Below, piece after piece: positions 12,801 through 23,619 of a stretch of DNA of 64,000 bases. The first letter of the stretch is position 1; each line of letters opens with the position of its first letter. The DNA comes from Ascidia mentula (taxonomy: Eukaryota; Chordata; Ascidiacea; Phlebobranchia; Ascidiidae): the NCBI GenBank assembly GCA_947561715.1, contig OX387201.1, forward strand, positions 17,312,001 through 17,376,000, read 5' to 3'. Below the pieces are notes generated by a model, which saw nothing but the letters and a program-made list of their open reading frames with translations, did no database searches and was not told where the DNA came from. A program made the translations under genes and the position numbers.

Positions 12801-15620
12801 TGTTTCTTGTGATGTTGTTGGTTCGTATGATGCCGTGCTGTCTTGTGGCGTCATAGGGCTGTGTGACGTCATATTGTCCTGTGACGTCATGTTGTTTTGT
12901 GACATCGTGGTGTCATCTGTCACGACTGGAGATGTATAATTATTGGGTATACTGGTTGCCGTCGTGTTGGTTGCGTCGGGTGTGGAAACATATGGTTGGG
13001 AAGTTGCTGTGGTTGTGGAGCTGTTAAATAACATTATATCTTTACTTGTTTAACATACAGCGTCGTTTAGTTTCGAAATGCAACAGTTTTCCGAATTATA
13101 ACTGATAGGAAAAATGTCCAGATTATTTTCGTGATGATTTTAGGAGTAACAATGGCAGGTTAAAATAAATTATGAGTCGTGAAATTTTTCATAAATATTA
13201 ACGTCAGAATTCAAGCACAAATTTGGTGACATCTATGGTCGTCAAAGTTGACTTACTCGCAATCTGCAGCAATTTCACAACTGCAGGTTTCATTATTTTC
13301 CCGCCATAATATTTTGTAATATTGGGCGTTGCTGTCGACCTCCGGACAACCGCATTCGCAAAATAAAACATTTTCCGCATTAGAATTATCGTATGCTTGA
13401 CAGTTTCTCCGATTCCTGGCGTTTGTGTTGGAAATCAGAAGAATAAAAGCACAACCAACGCCGAACAAACAAAACCAATACTTCATACTGCTTCAACCCC
13501 TAACGTTGTTTGTAAGGAAGCATCCAATAAGTGATTTCCTGAAAAAGTAGTTTGAAGTCGTTGAACTCAAAATAATCGCTGCTACTCATAACTGGACACA
13601 ATTTCTGCTGTTCTTGATGTAATTATTCACATATTCAATTAAACCAACTTTCAAAACTGAGCAGCTTTAACTTCCCATGTTCTCAATGCTTAAATTTTCA
13701 ATCCCACACTTTGTGAAAAACTTTGTAGTCTCCTCGGTCAGGTTTTATACAAACGCAGTACGTTCTGCCTCTTCAACGCGAGAAATGGTCTGACGAAAAT
13801 AAATTCGAACCGAGAGGCCTGTCCCCTATTTCAGCTTCAGGGTTGGTATTATATCGATCCCGGCACTGGATAAATTTGCTTTAGTGCGGAAAAATTACCT
13901 TAAAATAACTACTTTCGCTTATTGGGTTGTTTATGGCTCAGACAATATCCTTTTATTTTCTGTCGGAGTGTCGAGTCAAATGCTTTCGTTTTCATTTCGT
14001 ATCGCTTTCAGTATCCGTCCCACTCTTACTATTAATGACGTTTATTGTAACTCGAAAACGTCTTAGACAAAAAATGCACTCATACAAAACTAGTTACAGT
14101 GTAACAATATTTGTAAAAACCGTCTCAGTGAAACTAAAATCAAAAGCTCATGTCATTTTTTAACCTGGGCGTATAAGGCGCTGATGTCATCGACTTTGGG
14201 TCGATCATTACTTATGTAAGCGGGTGTTACGGCGTCGGCATTAGCACTTCCACCTTGATATGCCACATTAGCCGTCATGCCATAGTCGTTAGACTGGCCA
14301 TTAGCATTAGCATCAGCATTCGTTTTATGTTTCTTGCGTTTAATGCATAAAACAATTAGAATTACCACGCCTGAAAGTATTGCCACACCACATAATGCAG
14401 CCACAATTGCTATGGTTGTAGTTGAAAGAACCCTGATGCTGGTTGTTTTATTTGCTGCAGTTGTTGCAGTGATTGCCATACCGGTAGTAGGTGCTGGAGT
14501 TGGAAAAGAGCAGCCTGCACATATATGAGAAACCTTTTTTAGTAACTTTGCTTTTAAGTTACGGCTGATTGAAGGCTTAATTATTATTTTGTTCGCCACG
14601 TTTAATATATGGTTATCAGATGCTGGGCAAATACACTTTTATCTATTTAACGACCAAGGTTTAAGTGCAAAACACGTATTGGGCATATAGAGATTATGAC
14701 ATATGCGTGTTTCGAAACGAGATTATACCGTTAGTTGTCATGTAAATATGACATCCTGTTCCATATACCTGACAAACTTTCATTCTGTGGAGCCCAACAT
14801 GATGTGTCGTTTAGTAGGGCGCAAGTTCCGTTCAAATCTGTAATGTTTAGCTCTACCTTTATTTGTCCAGCAAGGGAAAGGTTAACGTGAATCCCACACC
14901 TGCAGAAGCACATAGAAATTTTATTTTTTCACCAACTTCCTTGTGACTTTACGAAAATGAAATTACGTCAGCTATGAAAGTATAGAAAAATACGCACTCA
15001 ATTCGCCCTATGTGGTTGGTTTGGGTTTTTTTAACGACGTCAAGAGAAACTTTTATTTTTCCCTTAAGTTTTTCGTAAGTGTTTATACACCGTGATGACT
15101 GTAAGGCCACACTTCCTTGTATTTCATAACTTACTCTCTGTAAAGCGTATGGCAATATTTCCTGCACGGGAACCGTAAAGTCTGTGGGTTTAACGACTGC
15201 TGAATACATTCTGGTAGTAACAAACGCCAACCAAAGACAATCAGTTTGTCGCTGCATGAACAGTTGAGATCCGGGATTAGGCTGCGCTTCTGGCACAGTC
15301 GGTTGACTGGAAAGTGACTGATGTTAGCGCTGTACCTCTTCCATAACCCTTCGTCAGTGTGGTTGTAGTTTAGCGTCTGTACGGTGCAATTGGCGGTCAC
15401 GTTAGCGGGAAATTGCTGACAGGGTGGTGGCGGAGGTGTTATAGAACTTGTAGATTCTCCTGTTTTTTTAGCCGGGGAAGGTGGCGGTGAATTATTTTTA
15501 CAGCACATGTATCCATTTGAAAGCAACAGTAACAGTAGTATCCTTATAAAAGTTATCATTTTCATAGTGGTACAGGTCTGCGGTATACTCTACTCGTTTC
15601 GCTATTGAATCATCCAATTC

Positions 15621-15652
<32 letters not shown>

Positions 15653-18419
15653 AACAAATGCTGAACGTCCTAGAATAACTTCACCCTGCCCGAAAAACCT
15701 CCATGTTAAAATAAAGCTTGCAGCAAAACTACGACCTAAACTGGCTGTTGTTTTGTTACGAAACGCCTTGAGAATCTGAAACTGCCCAGAAGCAGATACA
15801 AAGTGTTGTGAGAAAAGGCACGTATCCCATAACAGAAAAAAGGTGGTGACCATTTCTTGGCCCAAAGGCGACGCTTCCTTATCGCTAATTCTCTCCCTTC
15901 TCGTTTTTCGGGTGCAGAGTGCAGACATCGTGCAAAGTATTGTGAACAGCTTCCCTGTTTGTGTTGCCCCACTGGTAAATTGAAAACGGAAATTCACGCC
16001 AAACATGCGTTCAATGACGCATCGCCATTCACAGCAACTGCACAAAAATTTCGCAACAAGAACACGATGTCAAAAACGAGGGCACAATTTCTGGTCAGCA
16101 AATGCGTGAAAAAACAGATTAGGCTCCTAATGCTTATCGTGAAGGCAATTGGTGCGAACTGACAAGTTTGTTACAATCCAAATGCAAAAATTGAAAAGCA
16201 TAGAACTGTGGCATCATTTTGCAATGGATCATATTCTCCATTGCACTGTTACTTCAAATTACCACACTACGATGCCAATGTTTGCCTGCACAAAGCATGA
16301 GATAGCGCAAAGGATAATAATCTTATAATAATCTTAAATACGACAGCAATAGTTTGTAGGTTCGGGGTGGCAACCTTTTTTCAATTGTGAGTTACCACAC
16401 GAAGGAAGGGCAAACGTGTGACACGTGGTTTCCAAGCAACGCACAAGGGCGTTTATTTACGTCATCACAGACCGTTGATTGATGACGCTTCGTTAAAGCT
16501 TGAGTCGGAAAAGAAAGACGCGTCACGACCAGATAGATCTATGACGAAATCCGGAACTTGACTCACTCCCGATGTTGCTCTTTGGCTCCTCCTGCTGCGT
16601 CGACTCCGGATGCTGGCTTGAATGCGGCGCATCTGCATCATCTCTCTTCTCCGCTTCTCCTTTTTGCGGTGGTAAATTACGTGTGCTGTGAATAAAGACC
16701 AGCCCACCCCCGCCACTCCAGCCAGTCCGTACATAATGTACGTGTGTAGCTTATCCGGTTCAGCTTCGATTTCTGTTGTATTGTTTGCCTCATTTGTGGA
16801 CACTTCAATTTTTGTCGGGCTGTTGTCAAATTGGGTCGTCGTGTCGATGTCTTCGAAATCGGTTCCAGCTGCTGTAGATACGGGAATTCCATTGGTGTTA
16901 GTGACCCCTACATGAGTAACCAAAGTGTATTGTTGGTCTTTGGTTTCAGTGGCAACAGTTGTAACGCTTGCATTTGAAGGATAGCTGGTTGTAGCAGTGT
17001 CTTGTGTAACACCCGTTTCTTTCTGTGTTACGACAACCACGGCGCTAGTGAAGGTAAAATACGTTACATCATCGTCTGTGATTGTGCTATTTTCCACTGC
17101 TGATGTCGTGTTGTCGCCAAGACAGCCATTAATAAATCTTTCCGGAGCAACGAACAATAACAACAGCACACACCACAGACATTGGCCGCCTAAGATAAAC
17201 ATTCCTTCTTTGTGCAGCAATTTCCTTTAAACCTTTACCTGTTCAAACGCAACTTGCACAATGCCAGTTTAGACATGTTGTGTATGATCTGCAGCGTTTC
17301 CTGGCGAATGGACTACATCGCATAGTGGGCCGCTTTTCTGTGTTGGAATTCCTGAATTAAGTGGGCGCTGAGCTTTGCGCAATGTGAGGGTGGCGCTGTT
17401 TGTGATTTTCCGTCTATCTTTGGCCACATCGTTCCGGAATTCGTTGAGCTTATTGTTGTATTATGGCTACGTCACATACTGCCTATAGTAGTGTGGAAAC
17501 GCATAACGTAACCGAACTTACCTGTCTTCAGAATGACACACGCTAAAGCTATAAACGCAACCGAAATTGGAACCAAGTCACAAAGTTTTTTAAAAACAGC
17601 CTTTATTTATGTGGAATGCAGCCCATGCCAGGTTTCATCCAGCAAAGTCGCTATGATGTTGGATTACCAAATTTAAACATCCCGCAATACGTTTCACTAC
17701 GTCACAGTATTTTTTGGATATTTGCATATCGCAACCAAGCAACCGCTAATAAAAACATCTATCTTTGTTTTAGGAACCAACACCGGCCGAGCTCTTACTT
17801 ATGTGGCTGAGAATGGTTTCAAGACGCCTGAAAACCGACCAGACGCAAGTGACTACGTCATCCTTATCACTGACGGCGTCAGCGATGATGACGTCACTGG
17901 GGCTGCCCAAGCCCTTGCACTCAATCAAATTACGGTAAGCCTTTGCCCGAAGATACGTTTGCTAAAAACTATGACTTCGCAATAACATTGTTGTTGCCTT
18001 TTCGTCAGGTGTACGCGATTGGCGTTGGTGAAGTCGATGACGAACAACTTCGACAACTTTCGTCTAAACCGGAAAACGTACACACAGTTGGCGAAAACTT
18101 TGAAGGTCTAAATCAAGATTTGGTACAGAGAATTACGTCGAGTATATGCGAAAGTCCGTGCCTGTAAGTTTTCGTTGTTGTAGTTTGAAATCTTTTCATT
18201 CTAGTCGCATTTCCAGTGCTGTTAACGCAGCAAAGATTAAACACTTTCAGCTGCACGACGTTCTGTTAGCCTAAGTTGCTTTACGTGGGAAAATGCACGC
18301 AGTAGAATTATACACATGTAGAAAATCTATACAAGGTTGTGATATGCATTGTCTTTTGCAGAATGCAAAACTCGTGGAGAAATCTCGCCAACTCGTATTT
18401 AAGCACAAGTGAAGGCTGA
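1..18419 (+). CDS. Multi-CCP (sushi) protein with C-terminal vWA domain, 5'-partial
   Basis: Probably a secreted recognition or adhesion protein: about 2,180 residues are visible, with 31 CCP domains then one vWA domain, and no membrane segment after it. CCP signatures (four Cys, GY, final W) recur throughout. Exons after the repeat modules: 10072-10248, 10406-10478, 10561-10667, 10836-11015, 11235-11316, 11431-11537 (four CCPs), then vWA exons 11624-11727, 11797-11953, 17774-17934, 18009-18163, 18362-18419 (TGA). All junctions are GT-AG and keep phase. The vWA has a full MIDAS: DSSAS, the Thr of TNTG, and ITDG, so metal-dependent ligand binding is plausible. Complement factor B/C2 also join CCPs to vWA but carry a serine protease, which is absent here. 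The 5' end, including any signal peptide, lies outside the window. The last short exon is the least certain. Family assignment is solid; function is inferred. Confidence 0.9.
12261..13486 (-). CDS. N1: mucin-like type I membrane protein, nested gene
   Basis: Two exons, 13486-13257 and 13020-12261 (GT-AG, phase 2), give about 329 residues. Exon 1 has a signal peptide (hydrophobic residues 5-20) and a short Cys-rich segment with CECGC. Exon 2 has a Thr/Ser/Asn-rich stalk with many N-glycosylation sites and repeated MTSQ-like units, a TM segment near residues 204-228, and an acidic cytoplasmic tail. The tail includes VYDV and ends close to ENPLYEKTSEL. NPLY resembles NPxY adaptor-binding motifs. 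The region from EAVYDV to NPLY aligns with the tail of the gene at 39,380-38,355. It lies inside the intron that splits the vWA domain of the CCP gene, on the opposite strand. I do not recognise a named family; a heavily glycosylated signalling receptor is the best reading. Confidence 0.8.
14153..15565 (-). CDS. N2: Cys-rich (Frizzled-CRD-like) single-pass receptor with YAQV tail
   Basis: Three exons, 15565-15135, 14899-14769 and 14514-14153, with GT-AG junctions in phases 2 and 1, give about 307 residues. Order: signal peptide with a poly-Leu core (residues 5-16), Pro-rich linker, then a Cys-rich domain. The spacing of C...C.C..L..F.W..LLPEC...PCR..C recalls a Frizzled/sFRP CRD, though divergent. 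Exon 2 adds three Cys and N-glycosylation sites. Exon 3 has a Thr-rich stalk, TM at about 221-245, a basic stop-transfer, and a tail with NVAYQ and ending ALYAQVKK. YAQV is a YxxV, ITIM-like tyrosine motif. The last exon is clearly related in layout and motifs to those at 35,806-35,472 and 31,432-31,116. It is nested in the CCP-vWA intron on the opposite strand. Ligand unknown. Confidence 0.8.
15620..15654. repeat. (AAC)n microsatellite
   Basis: About 11 AAC units just upstream of nested gene N2, between N2 and N3. It creates a spurious long frame on the minus strand. Confidence 0.95.
16465..17202 (-). CDS. N3: Ser/Thr-rich type I membrane protein, single exon
   Basis: An intronless frame of about 245 residues starting at the ATG at 17202. 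The frame is open slightly further upstream but has no earlier ATG. Residues 1-25 form a signal peptide (Leu-rich). The ectodomain is Thr/Val/Asp-rich with several N-glycosylation sites and only one Cys just after the signal. A TM segment lies near 153-175, followed by a strongly basic stretch (RRKK-type, then a run of Arg/Ser) and an acidic end with repeated phospho-acceptor Ser. Unlike N1 and N2 it lacks clear tyrosine motifs, so membership of the same family is only suggested by layout and location. Third of the three genes nested in the vWA intron on the minus strand. No family recognised. Confidence 0.7.
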   Translation of the reverse strand: MFILGGQCLWCVLLLLFVAPERFINGCLGDNTTSAVENSTITDDDVTYFTFTSAVVVVTQKETGVTQDTATTSYPSNASVTTVATETKDQQYTLVTHVGVTNTNGIPVSTAAGTDFEDIDTTTQFDNSPTKIEVSTNEANNTTEIEAEPDKLHTYIMYGLAGVAGVGWSLFTAHVIYHRKKEKRRREMMQMRRIQASIRSRRSRRSQRATSGVSQVPDFVIDLSGRDASFFSDSSFNEASSINGL

Positions 18420-18988
18420 TCTCGAAACTACGTCACGCGAAATGAGAGAATGTTCTCGAAATGCACCAACAGTTTTGTGCAATGCATTCAACTTCCTGTT
18501 TAACCATACGGAGATTCAACGCCCTTACTACTGTTATAATTATTATTATTATTATTTTGTTTGTTTTCTTTTGTTATATTTTATTGCTTCTCTTTTGTTA
18601 TGTGCGCTCGCTGCTTGACTGTATTTCATTGTACAATTTCCCTTTGAATGTCACTCGCCATATCGCTCGTACTGCTGCTGGGCATAGATAGTTGATAATT
18701 ACATTATTAGGTACTGTGTTTTCTACGCTCATGCCAAAAGAATGTGCCTGGGTATTTAACAATTGAAAGCCAAAACGTACTGTATCCCGCCCCAGCGTTT
18801 CACAAAACAAACTTTATGTGTTTTTTAAAGTTTGAAGCCTGTGGTTTTACCTACGCTAATGCAATATTTATAATTTCTCTGTACTTACCATCATTTGCTA
18901 CAAAAAAATTGTCATGAAAAGTTATCGAATTCACAACTTTTTGGTAAGATTTACTAGAAATGTTATTAACGGTTACAAGTTTTATGGA
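18420..18988. other. Spacer between the CCP-vWA gene and the duplicated block
   Basis: Presumed 3' UTR and intergenic sequence. It contains a TTA-rich run near 18,538-18,560. No convincing gene or canonical AATAAA was seen directly after the stop. The first AATAAA (19,035-19,040) lies inside the duplicated block and recurs in its copy. Confidence 0.5.
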
Positions 18989-19660
18989 ATAGTTGCTACT
19001 TTATACCAAACTGTACTAGTGTCGTCTTTTAAACAATAAATTCATCAAAGTTATGTTGACTTTCTGGGATTGCCAGTGTATCAACCATTAACCTGGCCAC
19101 GAATCCCTATCAGTTGGTGCAGTGAATTCAAAAGCTCTTCTGGCAAAACAACTATTTGCTTGTTCGACGTTTTGGTCGTTGTGCAATCGTCCCTCATTGG
19201 ACAAGATTATGGCAAGCAGCGTCAGCAACAAGTTTTTATCATTGGTATGTGGGCATTATCGGCAATTCTGTGTCCTAGCACTATCTAGCGGTAACGCCGC
19301 ACCCACAATAAGCTAGACGGAAGTAATGTAATATTGCGACACAACGTCGGCAACATCAGTCAATGTTAGTGCTGGATAGTGCAGTCAATATTTGGACCAA
19401 TGGTTCCATTGGCACCAAACACCGGCAAACCAATGGGCGACCGCCGCGCTGCAATCAGCCATTTTTACATACATTGGGTTAATATCATTTTGCTTCTGGT
19501 AAACCACACGGTGAAAAATTACCAGAAGGGATATAAAGAAAAGCTCGCGGCACATCTGGAAGTTACAAACGGCACCGCGGCACCTTCGTTGGGAACCAAT
19601 GATAAAGACAAATGTATGGATTTGAAAAATAAAGATTAAACGTTGAAGCACTGAAGACAG
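18989..19660. other. Block leader with element fragments (copy 1)
   Basis: Non-coding as far as I can see. The plus-strand frames here survive in both copies only because the copies are nearly identical. 19,126-19,240 contains pieces of the small element seen whole at 34.8 kb: its arm (AAAGCTCTTCTGGCAAAAC), a degenerate core on the minus strand (CAATGAGG ... ACCAAAACGTCG) and its tail (AGCGTCAGCAACAA). The equivalent stretch in copy 2 is 26,250-26,919. Confidence 0.55.
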
Positions 19661-20007
19661 TCACACGATTTCGGCGTAAACGTTGTTCTGACCACCCCAG
19701 TTTTCGTACTCAGAATTGTAAATTACGTTATTCACAACAGATGTTTCCATGTTGTTGTACTCAGGTTCAGAACTGAAGGAAGGGGACGTCTCCTCGACCC
19801 TGCTGGCATACAGTACATTGTCGACCACAATTTTTTCAAGGGATTCGTCCATTCCAATTTGCTTGCGGTTCTTCTTGTGTCGTCTTTTATTGCAGTAGTT
19901 GCAGCAAAGGGCACAGACGAACAGAATAAACAAACCAACGCCAATGATAACAACTATTCCTGGCAACACCGCACACACCCACACATTGTTTTGAGTTATG
20001 CAATCCT
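19661..20007 (-). CDS. R1: TM and tyrosine-tail exon, partial receptor
   Basis: A phase-1 exon (acceptor ACATTTACAG at 20,008) encoding about 115 residues: two Cys-containing stalk residues, a TM segment (VLPGIVVIIGVGL...), a Cys-rich then basic juxtamembrane part (CCNYC, RRHKKNRK), and a tail with VVDNVLY, NNVIYNSEY and the end NNVYAEIV. The YAEI/YAQV-type end and the DNVLY element link it to the exons at 35,806-35,472, to N2 and to the 38 kb protein. The frame stays open upstream to an alternative acceptor at 20,183, and an in-frame ATG at 20,026 could start a short protein. No signal-peptide exon was found nearby. It may be an alternative 3' exon or a decapitated gene. Confidence 0.6.
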
Positions 20008-20182
20008 CTGTAAATGTTGTTATCATGGCTGTATTTTTGCGGTGTTTCTGTTCAACCAGAGATGATTGGTTAAAGTTGAAAGTTCTAATTCCGTGCAGTT
20101 GTTTTATCACCGGTTCGAATTCCCAGTGCCGATGTCCTTCCGCTAATGATGTGGTTTCAAATCCCTTTATTAGCGGTGGCAC

Positions 20183-21512
20183 CTGAATTTTGAACGAAAG
20201 ACAGATTCAATAAACATAAGTCTAGTTGCTGCTCCTGTAAAAATATTAAAATATTTCCTTGATTTCTATGTTGTCGACTGTGACATAGGAGGTTAGAGTG
20301 ACATAAATTTTGCAAAATGCCGTTTATAACGTTTTCTGTTTTTCAACTTTCGTTCTTTGTTGTACGATTTCAAACAACCTGTCTATTTCATGCTGATAAA
20401 CTTAACAGAAAAAACTTTTACATTTTACTGTTCACATTTTATTATTCACAACAATATAAGCAAACCTTTTAATACCCCTTCGTCTTCGTAATACTTATGC
20501 AAGTATACACAAGCCGTTTTGAAATCTATTGTGACTGGTTGCATGAAAACCAGCTACTTGCAATGTGGGCTCCGCGCACTTTGTCTAACAATATTTCCTC
20601 TTGACGGCTTGCCAAATTCTCGCCCACATTGCTATGTATTGTTTGCACTAATTTGATGTGAGTCTAACGCCGTACAATACTAAAGCTAAACTAAATTTCG
20701 AAAATTCATTTATTTCTTCAAGTTTATCCTAATTGTACGCAAATAAAAATTTAATTCAACAAAAGCAGTCTAAAGAGAAAAACCGGATACCATGTTATTT
20801 TCACGCTTCAGTGCGGATGGTTTCCAAGAGCTCCACGCGTCATTTACAATTAGTCCACATTGATGGAACGTTCTGTGTATATTGTTTCATCCATTTGAAA
20901 TACCTTTATCACTAAATTGCTGTCTCCTGTAATGATATATGATCAAGGACAACATTTTGCTTCAACTATTATGCTGTATTTGGTTTAAATAGCATTTATT
21001 CAAGAGTATTTGCCACAAGGATGAAACTCATTTTATTGCACCAAACAGCACACAGGGCATTGAGAATTACAAAAAGCCGTGATGACCGATTCAGAGTCGC
21101 ACGATAACAACTAAACCATTCTTATATTGGCCGTCATTACATCAGTTTTCATGTAACTTGATAATCGGAGCACAAACCATAATTACGAAAAACTCAACTT
21201 AAAAAAATTATGAGGTTTTTCAGGCTTGGCAGCCCAGGCAAATTAAACATCATGATCGCGATACGTTAGTTGTGATCGTCAAGCAAGGACCTGCGCAGTG
21301 GGGCGATCCTGCCTATCATGCCATTGCATAAAATATTACTGCGCTAATAAAATTATGGTTCGATTGATATTTCGAGGCAATAATCGCATGCACTGAAAAC
21401 AAGTTCTCATACATTTAAGAAATGAATATTTGCAAAAAATCTACAACGTTCACTCAGTCAACATCAAATGTCGATAAAACGACAACAACTGGAACACGCT
21501 TATGGTGTTAAG
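20183..21512. other. Spacer S1, copy 1
   Basis: AT-rich sequence repeated nearly unchanged at 27,469-28,737. Its distal end (about 21,340-21,512) also matches the sequence preceding 7TM-a and 7TM-c, so it is the 3' flank of the 7TM genes. No gene seen. Confidence 0.6.
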
Positions 21513-22301
21513 CTATGTAGTGGACGTTTCATTGCTTACATTCCCCATAGGGATGTTTGGCGGTCCAACAGTTGCTTTTGCCGGAATTAGAAATCGTTTT
21601 CGATAATCTTTGAATGTGAGCAGGACACAACAGGTGTTCAACAGTCCGTTAGATGAATGTACCAAGGGTGAAAGTGTCACATTGAAAACCGGGACCATTG
21701 CTACAATAATAGCGTCAGAAACCAACCCCACGATCGTGAAGACAGCTATTCTTTTAATGGTTGCTTTGTTGTGGTGCTTTATGTGGAGAAACGGGTACAG
21801 CGTGAGTCCAAGAAGTAATATTTGGGAGATTGAAAAACAAATCATGATCACACGAATAAGAAATGTTGGGTCGTTTTCATCAGGGAATTGACAGCCAAAG
21901 GCAGTTGGCGGGCGTCGGTAAAAAATAGCAATCACATCACCGACTAAAAAAGAAATCAAGGCAGAAGCCACAAAAGGAAACTGCACGAGTTTAATGAACT
22001 TCATGGTGATGGGGCCGTATCGGAATGAGGTTTTTTTGACAATTGTATTTTGCCGAAGCCATAGCAGAATTACAAATATAATTATCCTAGCACAACCCGC
22101 AACTCCCAAAGCAATAACAACAGTGTGGGACAGACCGCTTTTGACTGGTGGTGATGTAGCCCCTGACGTGAACTTGCTTTTGTCGTTGCTTCGGTTTGTA
22201 GTGATGTACAACATGTAAGTAAATGCCTTTAATAAATCCCCACTTGCTGGTACGTTAAGTTGCAATAAACAAATGGTAACATTATTATTAACACTTATCA
22301 T
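21513..22301 (-). CDS. Chimeric frame: receptor TM exon fused into the last five helices of a 7TM gene
   Basis: One uninterrupted frame (first ATG 22,301, about 262 residues). Its N-terminal part is the stalk and TM segment of the short-receptor exon (KSGLSHTVVIALGVAG, as at 31.4 and 35.8 kb). At about 22,067, inside the hydrophobic segment, it switches to the 7TM sequence at LLWLRQNTIVKK, and continues to the end of the 7TM gene with NPLY-free tail SNETSTT. Relative to copy 2 this is one deletion of about 2 kb that joined two genes in frame. The splice acceptor used by the sister exons (ACAG/GT) reads ACAT/GT here, so it could not be spliced as they are. Whether it is expressed is unknown. 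Confidence 0.65.
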   Translation of the reverse strand: MISVNNNVTICLLQLNVPASGDLLKAFTYMLYITTNRSNDKSKFTSGATSPPVKSGLSHTVVIALGVAGCARIIIFVILLWLRQNTIVKKTSFRYGPITMKFIKLVQFPFVASALISFLVGDVIAIFYRRPPTAFGCQFPDENDPTFLIRVIMICFSISQILLLGLTLYPFLHIKHHNKATIKRIAVFTIVGLVSDAIIVAMVPVFNVTLSPLVHSSNGLLNTCCVLLTFKDYRKRFLIPAKATVGPPNIPMGNVSNETSTT

Positions 22302-22338
22302 AGAATTATACAATACCTTGTCGGTCACCTTTCTCTCC
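22289..22338 (-). pseudogene. Orphan tail-exon fragment (DNVLYNSMISVN), copy 1
   Basis: The minus strand reads VTDNVLYNSMISVN, matching VVDNVLYNSTISVN in the tail of the 38-39 kb gene. Here it sits just upstream of the chimeric frame, with stops on the far side. A second copy is at 31,511-31,570. It looks like a stranded exon fragment from an ancestral receptor. Confidence 0.55.
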
Positions 22339-23619
22339 TACCCCAAAAGTGTGCATTAGATTCACACGAGTGCTTGTGCAAATCCCAATTTGCGTTTTAA
22401 ATACTTTTTGATGAGTGCACAGCATGTAGCCTACTTAATAAAAACTATATAGTGACACAAATTTAAGAAAAACTGATTATTATATCCGAGATCACAAAAA
22501 ACAGAAACAAAACAATCAACATCAGTGTGTGTGGTTTGATATTACTGTAACAGAAATAAAAATTTCGCCCTTTGGCATCGTTAGTTTCTGTCTCATTCAA
22601 TAGAATCAAACCTGCACAGGCCGATTCCTGTAGTAACTTGATGACATTTTCTATCGTAGCTTATTGATTCGAACTAAAATGCAAGTTAGACAAATCATGT
22701 ACGCAAATATGTTCAAAGACAAAGATTGTACCTTACCTAAACCATTGCCTTAGTGAGTCCACTCTTTTATTGGGATTTTGTACCAAACTCAGGTTCAACC
22801 AAACACGACAAGTACGGAATAAACAGTTAAACAACGAATACCTGGAAACAATTAATTCGTATGTTCGTTAAGATGTCGCGCATCATAAGCTTGGCTATTG
22901 CCAAGGAGAAGTGGCTCAAAAAATTGATGCCACAATTGACATTTGGAAACGCTTAGCTTGCTTACGATTTGGAAGCTTTTAGCTTAAATTCAAGTTTTTC
23001 TGTGCCATCAGATGAAATGCTGCAACCATAAGGGCCGGTCCTAGTGCGGGGCCCGATTATATATAAAAAAAACGAATGCGAGCCTGTATTTAAACCAAAA
23101 AAAAGATCTCAATTACATTTGCCATGTACTTACGATAAATTTAACGTGAAGCAGCTGCATCAGCAACTTATATCGGATAAACCCGATTCACCCGACAGGC
23201 TGAACTAAAACTTGTTTTTAACAAATTGTGTGAGGCAATTTTACATTACTCATTTTATTCCACCAAACAATACACAGAGCATTGGGAATGGCATAAGCTG
23301 TGATGTCCGCTTCAAAGTCGCACAATAACAACTAAACCATTATCATGTTTGCCGTCATTACATCAGTTTTCATGTAACTTGATATTCGGAGCACAAACCA
23401 TAATTACGAAAAACTCAACATGAAAAAATTATGGTTCGAAACCATAATTACGAAAAACTCAACATGAAAAAATTAAGGTTCGATTGATATTTCAAAGCAA
23501 TGCACTGAAAACAAGTTCACATACATTTAAGAAATGACTATTTGCAAAAAATCTGCATCATTTACTCAGTCAACACCAAATATCGATAAAAGCAACTGGA
23601 ACACGCTTATGGTGTTAAG
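22339..23619. other. Spacer S3, copy 1
   Basis: AT-rich, duplicated at about 31,571-32,845. Near 23,398-23,472 a short segment (CATAATTACGAAAAACTCAA) is repeated. No gene seen. Confidence 0.6.

Noticed and set aside
13927-14163. Plus-strand frame between N1 and N2
   Set aside because: AT-rich incidental frame with no start context or domain, opposite an intergenic stretch.
15602-16045. 147-codon minus-strand frame between N2 and N3
   Set aside because: Its end runs through the (AAC)n microsatellite as poly-Leu, and it overlaps other frames on both strands. No start context, domain or splice partner.
11624-18419. Complement factor B/C2 identity for the CCP-vWA gene
   Set aside because: Factor B and C2 have three CCPs, a vWA and a serine protease. 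Here there are about 31 CCPs and the frame ends after the vWA.
19070-19639. Plus-strand frames conserved between 19.1-19.6 kb and 26.3-26.9 kb
   Set aside because: Conservation reflects a recent near-identical duplication, not selection. The stretch contains transposon arm fragments and one frame ends at a different place in each copy.
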